Origin: Bifidobacteriaceae bacterium | Lineage (GTDB): Bacteria > Actinomycetota > Actinomycetes > Actinomycetales > WQXJ01 | Direction of reading: 5' to 3' | NCBI GenBank assembly: GCA_031278675.1 | Contig: JAITJY010000378.1 | Location: 1-6,028 of the forward strand | Length of the DNA stretch: 6,028 bases | Part shown: positions 1-5,247 of the stretch, piece by piece | Position numbering within the stretch: the stretch's first letter is position 1 | Layout: each line of letters starts with the position of its first letter | The notes under the pieces: model-generated | What the model was told of the DNA's origin: nothing | Seen by the model: only the letters and a program-made list of their open reading frames with translations | Database searches by the model: none | Position numbers and translations under genes: made by a program

Positions 1-446
1 GGGGCCGGGGCGACGGCATCGGTCGGTGGGGAGGCGGCATCGGCGGGGGAGGTGGTTTGGGGTGCTGGGGGGACGGCATCGGCCGGCGGGGAGGCGGACG
101 CGGCGCCTTGCGCCTGGCCGGGCCGCGAGCGGTGCTGGGCGAACGTCCAATAGCGGTTGCCGACGTAAGAAAAGACCACGGCGATGGCGCTCGCTAGGAC
201 CGAAGCGCGCACCGGATAGGGGGCGAGCAGCCGGCCCGGCCCGTTGACCAGCAGGAAATACCCGCCGTTGTCCACGATGAACGCGAGCGCACCCACCGTC
301 CCGAACTTGGTCGCCTCCAGGAAAAGGCGGCGCAAGCGGGCAATCAACTGCGGCGCCCGGACACCGGGCGGGTGCGGAGGGCGCGGGCCACAAGCGTCAC
401 TACCGGGGGCGCGCGGCGCGGGCCAGGGCGGCGGGGTCCGAGTCAC
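1..446 (-). CDS. GtrA-family membrane protein, N-terminal part (runs off left edge)
   Basis: About 148 codons are visible and there is no stop before the window edge. GtrA-like proteins are small, usually four-helix membrane proteins linked to moving polyprenyl-linked sugars across the membrane for cell-envelope glycosylation. The family signature is visible: a first helix at residues 45-67 (ATKFGTVGALAFIVDN then GGYFLLV), a second at about 79-96, then the hallmark GNRYWTF at 96-102. Residues 1-30 form a Pro-rich, probably disordered N-terminus. After WTF the protein enters a Pro/Ala/Ser-rich stretch (about 109-148) with a 20-residue repeat. In typical members helix 3 follows soon after, so helices 3 and 4, if present, lie beyond the edge. 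The GTG start at 446 is chosen because a -10-like TATAGT sits 8 nt upstream; a TTG at 347 is the alternative. The gene diverges from purE. The family call is firm; the substrate is unknown. Confidence 0.84.
   Translation of the reverse strand, partial: MTRTPPPWPAPRAPGSDACGPRPPHPPGVRAPQLIARLRRLFLEATKFGTVGALAFIVDNGGYFLLVNGPGRLLAPYPVRASVLASAIAVVFSYVGNRYWTFAQHRSRPGQAQGAASASPPADAVPPAPQTTSPADAASPPTDAVAPA
2..98 (-). repeat. 60-bp-period coding repeat in the GtrA-family gene
   Basis: Two copies, about 2-38 and 62-98, match closely with an offset of 60 nt (20 codons). The shared core on the plus strand is GACGGCATCGG followed by a G-rich stretch ending GGGGAGGCGG. In protein terms ASPPADAVPPAP recurs as ASPPTDAVAPAP. 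It keeps the reading frame, so it lengthens a low-complexity Pro/Ala linker. Further copies may lie beyond the left edge. Confidence 0.75.
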
Positions 447-454
447 GCAGCAAA

Positions 455-460
455 ACTATA
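455..460 (-). promoter_or_regulatory. -10 box for the GtrA-family gene (leaderless start)
   Basis: On the minus strand TATAGT is followed by 8 nt and then GTG (444-446). No Shine-Dalgarno sequence lies before this GTG. The -10 position places the transcription start at or next to the start codon, which implies a leaderless mRNA. No convincing -35 hexamer is visible; the best-spaced candidate is CAGGCA. Confidence 0.6.
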
Positions 461-481
461 GTGGGCTGGCTTGGAGTTGCC

Positions 482-491
482 TGAGCGCTCA
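482..491. promoter_or_regulatory. 10-bp perfect palindrome, possible operator
   Basis: TGAGCGCTCA is its own reverse complement. It lies about 22 bp upstream of the minus-strand -10 box, in the zone between the two divergent promoters where a dimeric regulator could bind. A single 10-bp palindrome can arise by chance in GC-rich DNA, so this is only a candidate. Confidence 0.2.
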
Positions 492-492
492 A

Positions 493-633
493 CCTTGATC
501 CACCCCGCGCGGTGCCGCTCGCTAGCTAGGCACGCCCATCGCATCCGCGCGGTGCCGCTCGTCAGCTAGGCACGCCCATCGCACCCGTGCGGTGCCGCTC
601 GCTACGGCGATGACCGGCCGATCAAGACTAAGC
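493..633. repeat. Intergenic repeat element, copy A
   Basis: This stretch matches 4678-4838, downstream of gatB, in several collinear blocks. CCTTGATCCACC at 493 pairs with CCTCGATCCACC at 4678. GCCGCTCGCTAGCTAGGC at 514 differs by one base from 4704-4721. ACGCCCATCGCACCCGT at 572-588 is identical to 4781-4797. CTACGGCGAT at 602-611 is identical to 4809-4818, and CTAAG ends both copies. The order is kept, so the two intergenic regions share an origin. The copy runs into the purE -10 box. No open reading frame or known mobile element fits. Confidence 0.7.
501..604. repeat. 40-bp tandem repeat, about 2.6 copies
   Basis: Units begin at 501, 541 and 581, exactly 40 bp apart. Each holds GGTGCCGCTC (at 511, 551 and 591). 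The first two also share AGCTAGGCACGCCCATCGCA. The third diverges after about 24 bp. Units 1 and 2 differ at only a few bases, which suggests a fairly recent duplication. The copies abut with no unique spacers, so this is not a CRISPR array. Confidence 0.88.
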
Positions 634-634
634 T
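629..634 (+). promoter_or_regulatory. -10 box for purE (leaderless start)
   Basis: TAAGCT fits the TANNNT pattern of actinobacterial -10 boxes. It is followed by 8 nt and then the GTG start of purE at 643, the same spacing as for the divergent GtrA-family gene. There is no Shine-Dalgarno sequence before the GTG, so a leaderless transcript is likely. No clear -35 hexamer is visible. Confidence 0.6.
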
Positions 635-642
635 AAGTCCAC

Positions 643-1155
643 GTGACTAAGCGTGTGCGCGTTGGCATTGTTATGGGTTCGGATTCGGACTGGCCCACCA
701 TGAAGGCAGCGGCCGAAGTACTGGCGGGGCTGGGCGTGGGCTACGAGGTCAGCGTGATCTCGGCGCACCGGCTGCCGGATCAAACCATCGCTTACGGCCG
801 CGAGGCGGCGGCGCGAGGCCTAAGAGTGATCATCGCGGGAGCGGGTGGGGCGGCGGCCCTGCCCGGCATGTTCGCGGCAGTGACCGAATTGCCCGTGATC
901 GGTGTGCCCGTGGCGCTAAAGGTGCTGGACGGACTCGATTCCCTGTTGTCAATCGCACAAATGCCGGCCGGCGTGCCCGTCGCGACGGTCGCGATCGGCG
1001 GCGCGAAGAACGCCGGGCTGCTGGCGGCGCGGATCATTGCGAGCGGTGAGGGGCCCGAGGCGAAGGCCATCCTCGGCGCGCTGGAAGACTTCCGGGCGGC
1101 GCAAGCCGCCGAGGTGATCGCCAAGGACGCGCGCCTACGCGCCTCCCTCAGTTGA
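643..1155 (+). CDS. purE: PurE, N5-carboxyaminoimidazole ribonucleotide mutase (class I)
   Basis: 170 residues, the normal size for a class I PurE. The enzyme converts N5-CAIR, made by PurK, to CAIR in de novo purine synthesis and acts as a cytosolic oligomer. Visible motifs are GSDSDW at 12-17 (phosphate and substrate binding), SAHRLP at 40-45 with the expected catalytic His42, GAGGAAALPGM at 66-76, and LDGLDSLLSIAQMPAGVPVA in the second half. The second glycine-rich motif is normally GAGGAAHLPGM; here the His is Ala72 (codon GCC, 856-858), which is odd in a nearly invariant position. The GTG start gives the expected short N-terminus before VGIVMGSDSD. No purK adjoins it: a GtrA-family gene diverges on the left and gatC follows 67 nt downstream. 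Confidence 0.97.
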   Translation: MTKRVRVGIVMGSDSDWPTMKAAAEVLAGLGVGYEVSVISAHRLPDQTIAYGREAAARGLRVIIAGAGGAAALPGMFAAVTELPVIGVPVALKVLDGLDSLLSIAQMPAGVPVATVAIGGAKNAGLLAARIIASGEGPEAKAILGALEDFRAAQAAEVIAKDARLRASLS

Positions 1156-1164
1156 CCCAAAAAT

Positions 1165-1182
1165 GACCTGTTCGCGCAGGTC
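1165..1182 (-). terminator. Hairpin between purE and gatC; T-run lies on the minus strand
   Basis: GACCTG, a 6-nt loop TTCGCG, then CAGGTC form a perfect 6-bp stem 10 nt after the purE stop. Read on the minus strand the hairpin is followed by ATTTTT, the arrangement of an intrinsic terminator that would stop antisense transcription entering purE. On the plus strand it has no T-run, though it could still help end purE mRNA. Alternatively it is an operator, since it lies about 28 bp upstream of the gatC -10 box. The stem is short, so the role is uncertain. Confidence 0.4.
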
Positions 1183-1209
1183 GGTGCTGGCTAGGCGGCC
1201 CCAGCAGCC

Positions 1210-1215
1210 TAGACT
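1210..1215 (+). promoter_or_regulatory. -10 box for the gatCAB operon (leaderless start)
   Basis: TAGACT is followed by 7 nt and then the gatC ATG at 1223. The same hexamer with the same 7-nt spacing precedes the DUF3039 gene on the other strand. There is no Shine-Dalgarno sequence before gatC. This suggests that gatCAB has its own promoter separate from purE and that gatC is translated from a leaderless mRNA. Confidence 0.62.
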
Positions 1216-1222
1216 GACTCGT

Positions 1223-1522
1223 ATGTCTGCAATCTCTCGCCAGGAGGTGGCGCGCGTCGCGGAGCTTGCCCGCATCGCTTTGACGGATACTGAACTGGAC
1301 CGGTTGGCCGCACAACTCGACGTGATAGTCGAAGCGGTCCGCACGGTCAGCGAAGCAGCCGGCGGCGACGTGCCCGCGACCTCACACCCGATTCCCCTGG
1401 TCAACGTGTTCCGGCCGGACGTAGTTGAACCGTCGCTGAGCGTCGACGAGGCGCTCCAATCCGCGCCGGAACGCGAAGCAGGCCAGTTCAAGGTGCCACA
1501 AATCCTGGGGGAGGAGCCGTGA
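1223..1522 (+). CDS. gatC: GatC, amidotransferase subunit C
   Basis: 99 residues, the usual size. GatC is the small subunit that wraps around GatA and GatB and stabilises the Asp/Glu-tRNA amidotransferase; it has no catalytic site. The N-terminal half is the typical helical region (ISRQEVARVAELARIALTDT, then a helix rich in Leu and Val). The C-terminal half carries the family signature HPIPLVNVFRPD at about 55-66, followed by the SAPEREAGQFKVPQIL segment. The ATG at 1223 is chosen because it gives the family N-terminus and lies 7 nt behind a -10 box; an upstream in-frame ATG at 1163 would add 20 residues with no family support. The TGA stop overlaps the GTG start of gatA (GTGA), which points to translational coupling. 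Confidence 0.96.
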   Translation: MSAISRQEVARVAELARIALTDTELDRLAAQLDVIVEAVRTVSEAAGGDVPATSHPIPLVNVFRPDVVEPSLSVDEALQSAPEREAGQFKVPQILGEEP

Positions 1523-3102
1523 ACGGGATGGACGAGTTGCTGACGGCGAGCGCCGCAGAGATGGCAGCCTTGCTGGCCAGCCGACAGATTTCGTCGGTCG
1601 AATTGACCCAGGCGCACCTGGACCGGATCGCCGAGGTGGACTGCGCAGTCCACGCCTTCCTGCAAACGCTCCCCGAGGTGGCGTTGGCGGAAGCACGCGC
1701 CGCCGATGCCGCTCGCGCCGCCGGGGAGGACCTCCCCGAGTTGGCGGGGGTGCCGATAGCGGTGAAAGATGTGCTGGCTACCAAGGGACTGCGGACCACA
1801 TGCGGGTCGAAGATCTTGGAGAACTGGATCCCGGCGTATGACGCGACGGTGGTCAAGAAGGTGCGCCAAGCCCGCCTGCCGGTGCTGGGTAAGACCAACA
1901 TGGACGAGTTTGCGATGGGGTCTTCGACGGAGCATTCGGCCTACGGCCCGACCCGCAATCCGTGGGACCTGGCCCGGGTACCAGGTGGGTCTGGCGGCGG
2001 CTCAGCCGCTGCGGTGGGCGCGTTTGAGGCGCCTTTGGCGCTGGGCTCAGACACGGGAGGGTCGATTCGTCAGCCGGCGGCGCTGACCGGGACGGTCGGG
2101 GCCAAGCCGACCTATGGGGGGGTGAGCCGGTTTGGGCTGGTGGCGATGGCGTCATCGTTGGATCAGGTTGGGCCCGTCGCCCGCCGCGTGCTGGATGCGG
2201 CGCTGCTCCACGCTGTGATCGGGGGGCATGACCCGAAGGACCAGACATCGTTGAATTCGCCGGTGCCGCCCGTGGCGGCGGCGGCCCGCCAGGGGCTGGC
2301 CGGAGACATCAAGGGCTTACGGATCGGGGTGGTTGCGGAATTGGGCGGGCGCGGTTACCAACCAGGCGTGCTGGACCGGTTCTCGGAGGCTCTGACCATT
2401 TTGGAAGGATTGGGTGCCAGCGTGATTCCGGTGTCCTGTCCTTCGTTCAAATTTGCACTGCCCGCATATTACCTAATTATGCCGTCAGAGGCGTCTTCCA
2501 ACTTGGCCCGTTTCGATGCGATGCGCTACGGCATCCGGGTTGAACCCGCCACGGGGCCTATCACCGTAGAAACGGTGATGGGAGCAACCCGGGAAGCAGG
2601 TTTTGGTGACGAGGTAAAACGCCGGATTATTCTGGGCACATATGCCTTGTCGGCCGGGTATTACGATGCGTATTACGGCAATGCCCAAAAGGTCCGCACG
2701 TTGATCCAGCAAGACTTCGAGAACGCCTGGGAAGACGTGGATGTGCTGGTCAGCCCCACATCTCCGACCACGGCGTTCAAACTGGGTGAAAAACTCGACG
2801 ATCCGCTGGCGATGTATCTCCAGGACGTGGCTACCATCCCCGTGAACTTGGCTGGCATCCCGGGCATCTCGGTGCCCGGCGGGCTGGCTGAAGACGGGTT
2901 GCCGACCGGTGTACAGATCCTGGCGCCGGCCCGCGCCGATGCGTTCTTATACCAGGTGGCGGGCGCACTTGAGGCCGCCTTGGAAGCAAAATGGGGTGGT
3001 CCTTTGCTGGATCAGGCGCCGGGGATCTTGGGGCAGGGTGGCGCGGCCGGGGCCGCGCCCGGAACGGGCGGCGGCCCAATCAGCGAAGGAGGTGTGCTGT
3101 GA
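1519..3102 (+). CDS. gatA: GatA, glutaminyl-tRNA amidotransferase subunit A
   Basis: 527 residues. GatA is the amidase-signature glutaminase that releases ammonia from glutamine and passes it to GatB. The Ser-cisSer-Lys triad is complete: Lys83 in AVKD, Ser158 in GGSGGGSAAA and Ser182 in SDTGGSIRQPA. The spacings of 75 and 24 residues equal those of Staphylococcus aureus GatA (Lys79, Ser154, Ser178). The substrate segment GKTNMDEFAMGSSTE at 124-138 is typical. The last 25 or so residues (GQGGAAGAAPGTGGG onward) are a Gly/Ala-rich tail that probably adds no fold. The start is GTG at 1519, overlapping the gatC stop, with GGAGGAG just upstream at 1510-1516. The spacing is short, so the in-frame ATG at 1528 remains possible. 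The stop overlaps the gatB start. From about 2380 onward third positions are less G/C-rich than in the first part. Confidence 0.98.
   Translation: MNGMDELLTASAAEMAALLASRQISSVELTQAHLDRIAEVDCAVHAFLQTLPEVALAEARAADAARAAGEDLPELAGVPIAVKDVLATKGLRTTCGSKILENWIPAYDATVVKKVRQARLPVLGKTNMDEFAMGSSTEHSAYGPTRNPWDLARVPGGSGGGSAAAVGAFEAPLALGSDTGGSIRQPAALTGTVGAKPTYGGVSRFGLVAMASSLDQVGPVARRVLDAALLHAVIGGHDPKDQTSLNSPVPPVAAAARQGLAGDIKGLRIGVVAELGGRGYQPGVLDRFSEALTILEGLGASVIPVSCPSFKFALPAYYLIMPSEASSNLARFDAMRYGIRVEPATGPITVETVMGATREAGFGDEVKRRIILGTYALSAGYYDAYYGNAQKVRTLIQQDFENAWEDVDVLVSPTSPTTAFKLGEKLDDPLAMYLQDVATIPVNLAGIPGISVPGGLAEDGLPTGVQILAPARADAFLYQVAGALEAALEAKWGGPLLDQAPGILGQGGAAGAAPGTGGGPISEGGVL
3086..3092 (+). promoter_or_regulatory. 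Shine-Dalgarno site that fixes the gatB start
   Basis: AAGGAGG lies inside the 3' end of gatA, 6 nt before the GTG at 3099. This near-perfect site decides for GTG 3099 over the longer frame opening at 2991, whose first 36 codons are an out-of-frame reading of gatA, and over the ATG at 3120. Confidence 0.8.
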
Positions 3103-4676
3103 GCAGCACAACTGAACTGATGGATTACAGTGCGGCGATGACGCAATTCGACCCGGTTATGGGTATTGAGGTACACATTGAACTGAACACCGCAACCAAA
3201 ATGTTTTGTTCATGTGCGACCACCTTCGGGGCTCCGCCCAACTCGCAGGTTTGCCCGGTCTGTTTGGGTTTGCCCGGAGCTATGCCGGCCGTGAACCATA
3301 AAGCGGTTGAATCCGCTATCCGGTTGGGGTTGGCCCTGAATTGCCGCATCGCTGAGCGCTGCACTTTTGCCCGGAAGAATTATTTCTACCCGGATGTGTC
3401 GAAGGATTATCAGATTTCCCAATATGAGGACCCGATCGACCATGATGGGTTCTTGGATGTGGAATTAGCCGATGGGACAACTGTCCGCATTCTGATCGAG
3501 CGCGCGCATATGGAAGAAGATGCGGCCAAGAACACCCACATCGGGGGTTCGTCTGGGCGCATCCAGGGTGCCGACTATTCCCTGGTGGATTACAACCGGG
3601 GCGGGATGCCGCTGATTGAGATTGTCACCAAGCCAATTGAGGGCACCGGGGACCGTGCCCCGGAGGTCGCCGGTGCTTATGTTGCGGCGGTCCGCGAATT
3701 GGTGATCGCGTTGGGGATTTCGGATGCCCGCATGGACCAAGGTTCGCTGCGTGCGGACGTGAACCTGTCCTTGCGTCCCCGCGTGGCCAGCGCCGCCAGC
3801 GCGGCGGGCGCGGCAGGAACCCTCGGTCCGCGCATCGGACCGCCCAGCGCCGCGCAGGCGGCTGTGCCGTTCGGGAAACGGTCGGAAACGAAGAACGTCA
3901 ACTCGCTGCGCGCCATCGTCAAGGCGGTGCGTTACGAGATCCGCCGCCAGGCGGCACTGCTCGCGGGGGGTGGCCAGGTGGCCCAAGAGACCCGCCACTG
4001 GCACGAGGACAGCGAGTCGACCTCGCCGGGCCGCTCCAAAGAGCAGGCCGAGGACTACCGCTACTTCCCGGAGCCGGATCTGCTGCCGATTGAGCCGTCA
4101 CGCGCCTGGGTCGAGGAGTTGCGTGCCACGCTCCCCGAGCCGCCCGCCGAGCGCCGCAAGCGCCTCAAGACAGAGTGGGGCCTAACGGACCTAGAGATGC
4201 GCGATGCCGTCAACGCCGGCGCGTTAGACCTGATCAGCGCCACGGTCGCGGCTGGGGCAACACCGGCGGGCGCCCGCAAGTGGTGGATGGGTGAACTCGC
4301 GCGGGCCGCCAACGAGCGGGCGGTGGACCTCGCGGAACTGCCGGTCAGTCCCGCAGATGTCGCGGAGTTGGAGGGACTGATCGGGGCGGGGCGGATCACT
4401 GACAAACTGGCGCGCCAGGTGTTGGACGGCGTGCTGGCGGGGGAGGGAACGCCATCGTCGGTGGTAGAGGCCCGGGGTTTGGCCGTGGTGTCCGATGACG
4501 CCGCCCTGATCGCCGCGATCGACGCCGCTGTGGCTGCCCAACCGGATGTCGCGGCAAAGATCCGTTCCGGCAAGGTGGCTGCCGCCGGCGCGCTGGTCGG
4601 CGCAGTCATGAAGGCCACCCGTGGCCAAGCCGACGCCGCTCGCGTCCGTGAACTGATCCTGGCCCGCCTGACCTAA
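3099..4676 (+). CDS. gatB: GatB, glutaminyl/asparaginyl-tRNA amidotransferase subunit B
   Basis: 525 residues from GTG 3099. GatB binds the misacylated tRNA, activates the Glu (or Asp) side chain with ATP and accepts ammonia from GatA, completing Gln-tRNA(Gln). Visible features are VMGIEVHIELNT near the N-terminus; a CSC and CPVC pair (Cys37, 39, 52, 55) matching the family zinc site; YQISQYEDP; AHMEEDAAKNTH; DYNRGGMPLIEIVTKP; LRADVNLSLRPR; ETKNVNSLRA; QETRHWHEDSESTSPGRSKE; and DYRYFPEPDLLPIEPS. A helical GatB/YqeY tRNA-binding domain fills about the last 140 residues. Between LSLRPR and FGKRSETKN sits an Ala/Gly/Pro-rich insertion of about 29 residues (about 229-257) where relatives usually have only a few. 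The 5' half has clearly lower third-position G/C than the 3' half. The 4-bp overlap with gatA supports coupled translation. Confidence 0.98.
   Translation: MSSTTELMDYSAAMTQFDPVMGIEVHIELNTATKMFCSCATTFGAPPNSQVCPVCLGLPGAMPAVNHKAVESAIRLGLALNCRIAERCTFARKNYFYPDVSKDYQISQYEDPIDHDGFLDVELADGTTVRILIERAHMEEDAAKNTHIGGSSGRIQGADYSLVDYNRGGMPLIEIVTKPIEGTGDRAPEVAGAYVAAVRELVIALGISDARMDQGSLRADVNLSLRPRVASAASAAGAAGTLGPRIGPPSAAQAAVPFGKRSETKNVNSLRAIVKAVRYEIRRQAALLAGGGQVAQETRHWHEDSESTSPGRSKEQAEDYRYFPEPDLLPIEPSRAWVEELRATLPEPPAERRKRLKTEWGLTDLEMRDAVNAGALDLISATVAAGATPAGARKWWMGELARAANERAVDLAELPVSPADVAELEGLIGAGRITDKLARQVLDGVLAGEGTPSSVVEARGLAVVSDDAALIAAIDAAVAAQPDVAAKIRSGKVAAAGALVGAVMKATRGQADAARVRELILARLT
3783..3869 (+). other. 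Low-complexity Ala-rich insertion inside gatB
   Basis: In-frame stretch encoding VASAASAAGAAGTLG, a short PRIGPPSA segment, then AQAAVP. In other GatB proteins the strand ending in SLRP is joined to FG(T/K)RxExKN by a short turn. The insertion falls at this turn, keeps the frame, and leaves the flanking motifs intact, so the enzyme should still work. It is rich in GCC, GCG and AGC, unlike the AT-tolerant codons just upstream. Confidence 0.7.
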
Positions 4677-4677
4677 G

Positions 4678-4838
4678 CCTCGATCCACCTCCGCGCCTAC
4701 TGCGCCGCTCGCCAGCTAGGCCCGCTGGACGCCCCTGACCAGGTCAGCAGGCCGCAAGCCTGCCATCGCCCCGGCCAGGAACGCCCATCGCACCCGTCTG
4801 GTGCTTCCCTACGGCGATCATCGGCGGATCCAGGCTAA
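4678..4838. repeat. Intergenic repeat element, copy B
   Basis: Diverged copy of 493-633 starting 2 nt after the gatB stop. Shared blocks are at 4678-4696, 4704-4721, 4781-4797 and 4809-4818, with CTAAG at the end, in the same order as copy A. Instead of the 40-bp tandem units, copy B carries a unique middle section (about 4722-4779) with two small inverted repeats: CTGACC-A-GGTCAG at 4735-4747 and GCAGGC-CGCAA-GCCTGC at 4747-4763. No open reading frame of note is present. Confidence 0.68.
4747..4763 (+). terminator. Small hairpin downstream of gatB
   Basis: GCAGGC, loop CGCAA, GCCTGC form a perfect 6-bp GC-rich stem about 70 nt after the gatB stop. It directly follows a 6+1+6 palindrome (CTGACC-A-GGTCAG), and the two share one G. 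There is no T-run, so it may be a Rho-aided or weak stop, or simply part of the repeat element. Confidence 0.3.
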
Positions 4839-4842
4839 GACG

Positions 4843-4880
4843 GGCTTAGCAACCCGGTGAATAAACCGGATTGCTAGGCC
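4843..4880. terminator. Strong hairpin, probable bidirectional terminator for gatB and the DUF3039 gene
   Basis: The left arm GGCTTAGCAACCCGGT (4843-4858) and right arm ACCGGATTGCTAGGCC (4865-4880) pair over 16 positions, with one C/A mismatch and one G-T wobble, around the loop GAATAA. This is the strongest inverted repeat I see in the window. It sits between two convergent genes, where a shared terminator is expected. It lacks a T-run on either side, as many actinobacterial terminators do. Confidence 0.7.
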
Positions 4881-4913
4881 AAACCTGCGCTTGTCTACCG
4901 CGTTTCCGCTGGT

Positions 4914-4928
4914 GAGAGCTTCGCTCTC
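4914..4928 (-). terminator. Hairpin just past the DUF3039 stop, probable terminator
   Basis: GAGAGC-TTC-GCTCTC is a perfect 6-bp stem with a 3-nt loop. On the minus strand it reads GAGAGCGAAGCTCTC, whose centre GCGAAGC is known as an exceptionally stable mini-hairpin. It lies 18 nt after the end of the DUF3039 gene, a natural place for a terminator. No T-run follows. Confidence 0.45.
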
Positions 4929-4946
4929 CCCTGCGTCAACACGGTC

Positions 4947-5240
4947 CTAGGGTTCCGCGATGATCTGTTCGTAGATTGCTTTGCAGGCGGGGCAGACTGG
5001 AAAATTGGACGGGTCGCGGCTGGGCACCCAGACCTTGCCGCACAGGGCCACAACGGGCTTGCCGCTGACGGCGGAGGCAAGTACCTTGTCTTTGCGCACG
5101 TAGTGGGCGAACCGCTCGTGATCGCCTTCGCTGGTGCGCGTCTCGGAACGAGTCAGAGTCTCGGTGCCAGTGCCGGTGCCGCCCGGATCGCGCGATGGCG
5201 CCACGGGCGCGTTAGGTGCTTCAAAGGGGCTCGACGTCAC
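4947..5240 (-). CDS. DUF3039 family protein (small zinc-ribbon-like, unknown function)
   Basis: 97 residues. I recognise the actinobacterial DUF3039 core: TGTGTETLTRSETRTSEGDH at 22-41, then HERFAHYVRKDKVLASAV, GKPVVALCGKVWVPSRDP at 60-77, and FPVCPACK at 80-87. Cys67, Cys83 and Cys86, with His41 or His46, could bind one zinc ion; this is inferred from spacing. No signal peptide or membrane segment is visible, so it should be cytoplasmic. The first 20 residues are a Pro-rich, probably disordered lead. The function of the family is not known to me. The GTG start at 5240 is chosen because TAGACT lies 7 nt upstream, the same arrangement as gatC, and there is no Shine-Dalgarno site. It lies 119 nt downstream of pncB on the same strand but seems to have its own promoter. 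Confidence 0.93.
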   Translation of the reverse strand: MTSSPFEAPNAPVAPSRDPGGTGTGTETLTRSETRTSEGDHERFAHYVRKDKVLASAVSGKPVVALCGKVWVPSRDPSNFPVCPACKAIYEQIIAEP

Positions 5241-5247
5241 GCCATCC

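Noticed and set aside
26..498. Two plus-strand open frames (26-247 and 244-498) that look like small Arg-rich proteins
   Set aside because: They lie antisense to the GtrA-family coding region, have the Arg/Gly/Pro-rich composition of shadow frames in GC-rich DNA, and match no family I know.
501..604. Possible CRISPR array
   Set aside because: The 40-bp units abut one another with no unique spacers, only three copies exist, and no cas genes are nearby.
1165..1182. LexA/SOS box, suggested by the GTTCG within the purE-gatC palindrome
   Set aside because: The palindrome arms GACCTG/CAGGTC do not fit the GAAC-N4-GTTC core of Gram-positive LexA sites.
1135..1935. A 266-codon minus-strand frame across gatC and the start of gatA
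   Set aside because: It overlaps two certain genes on the other strand and resembles no protein family; long antisense frames are common in GC-rich coding DNA.
2991..3098. Extended N-terminus of GatB from the ATG at 2991
   Set aside because: These 36 codons are an out-of-frame reading of gatA, give an Arg/Gly-rich peptide absent from GatB proteins, and the Shine-Dalgarno site at 3086-3092 points to GTG 3099.
4061..4688. Long minus-strand frames opposite the 3' half of gatB
   Set aside because: The Ala/Ser/Thr-rich translation reflects the complement of G/C-ending GatB codons and has no recognisable motif.
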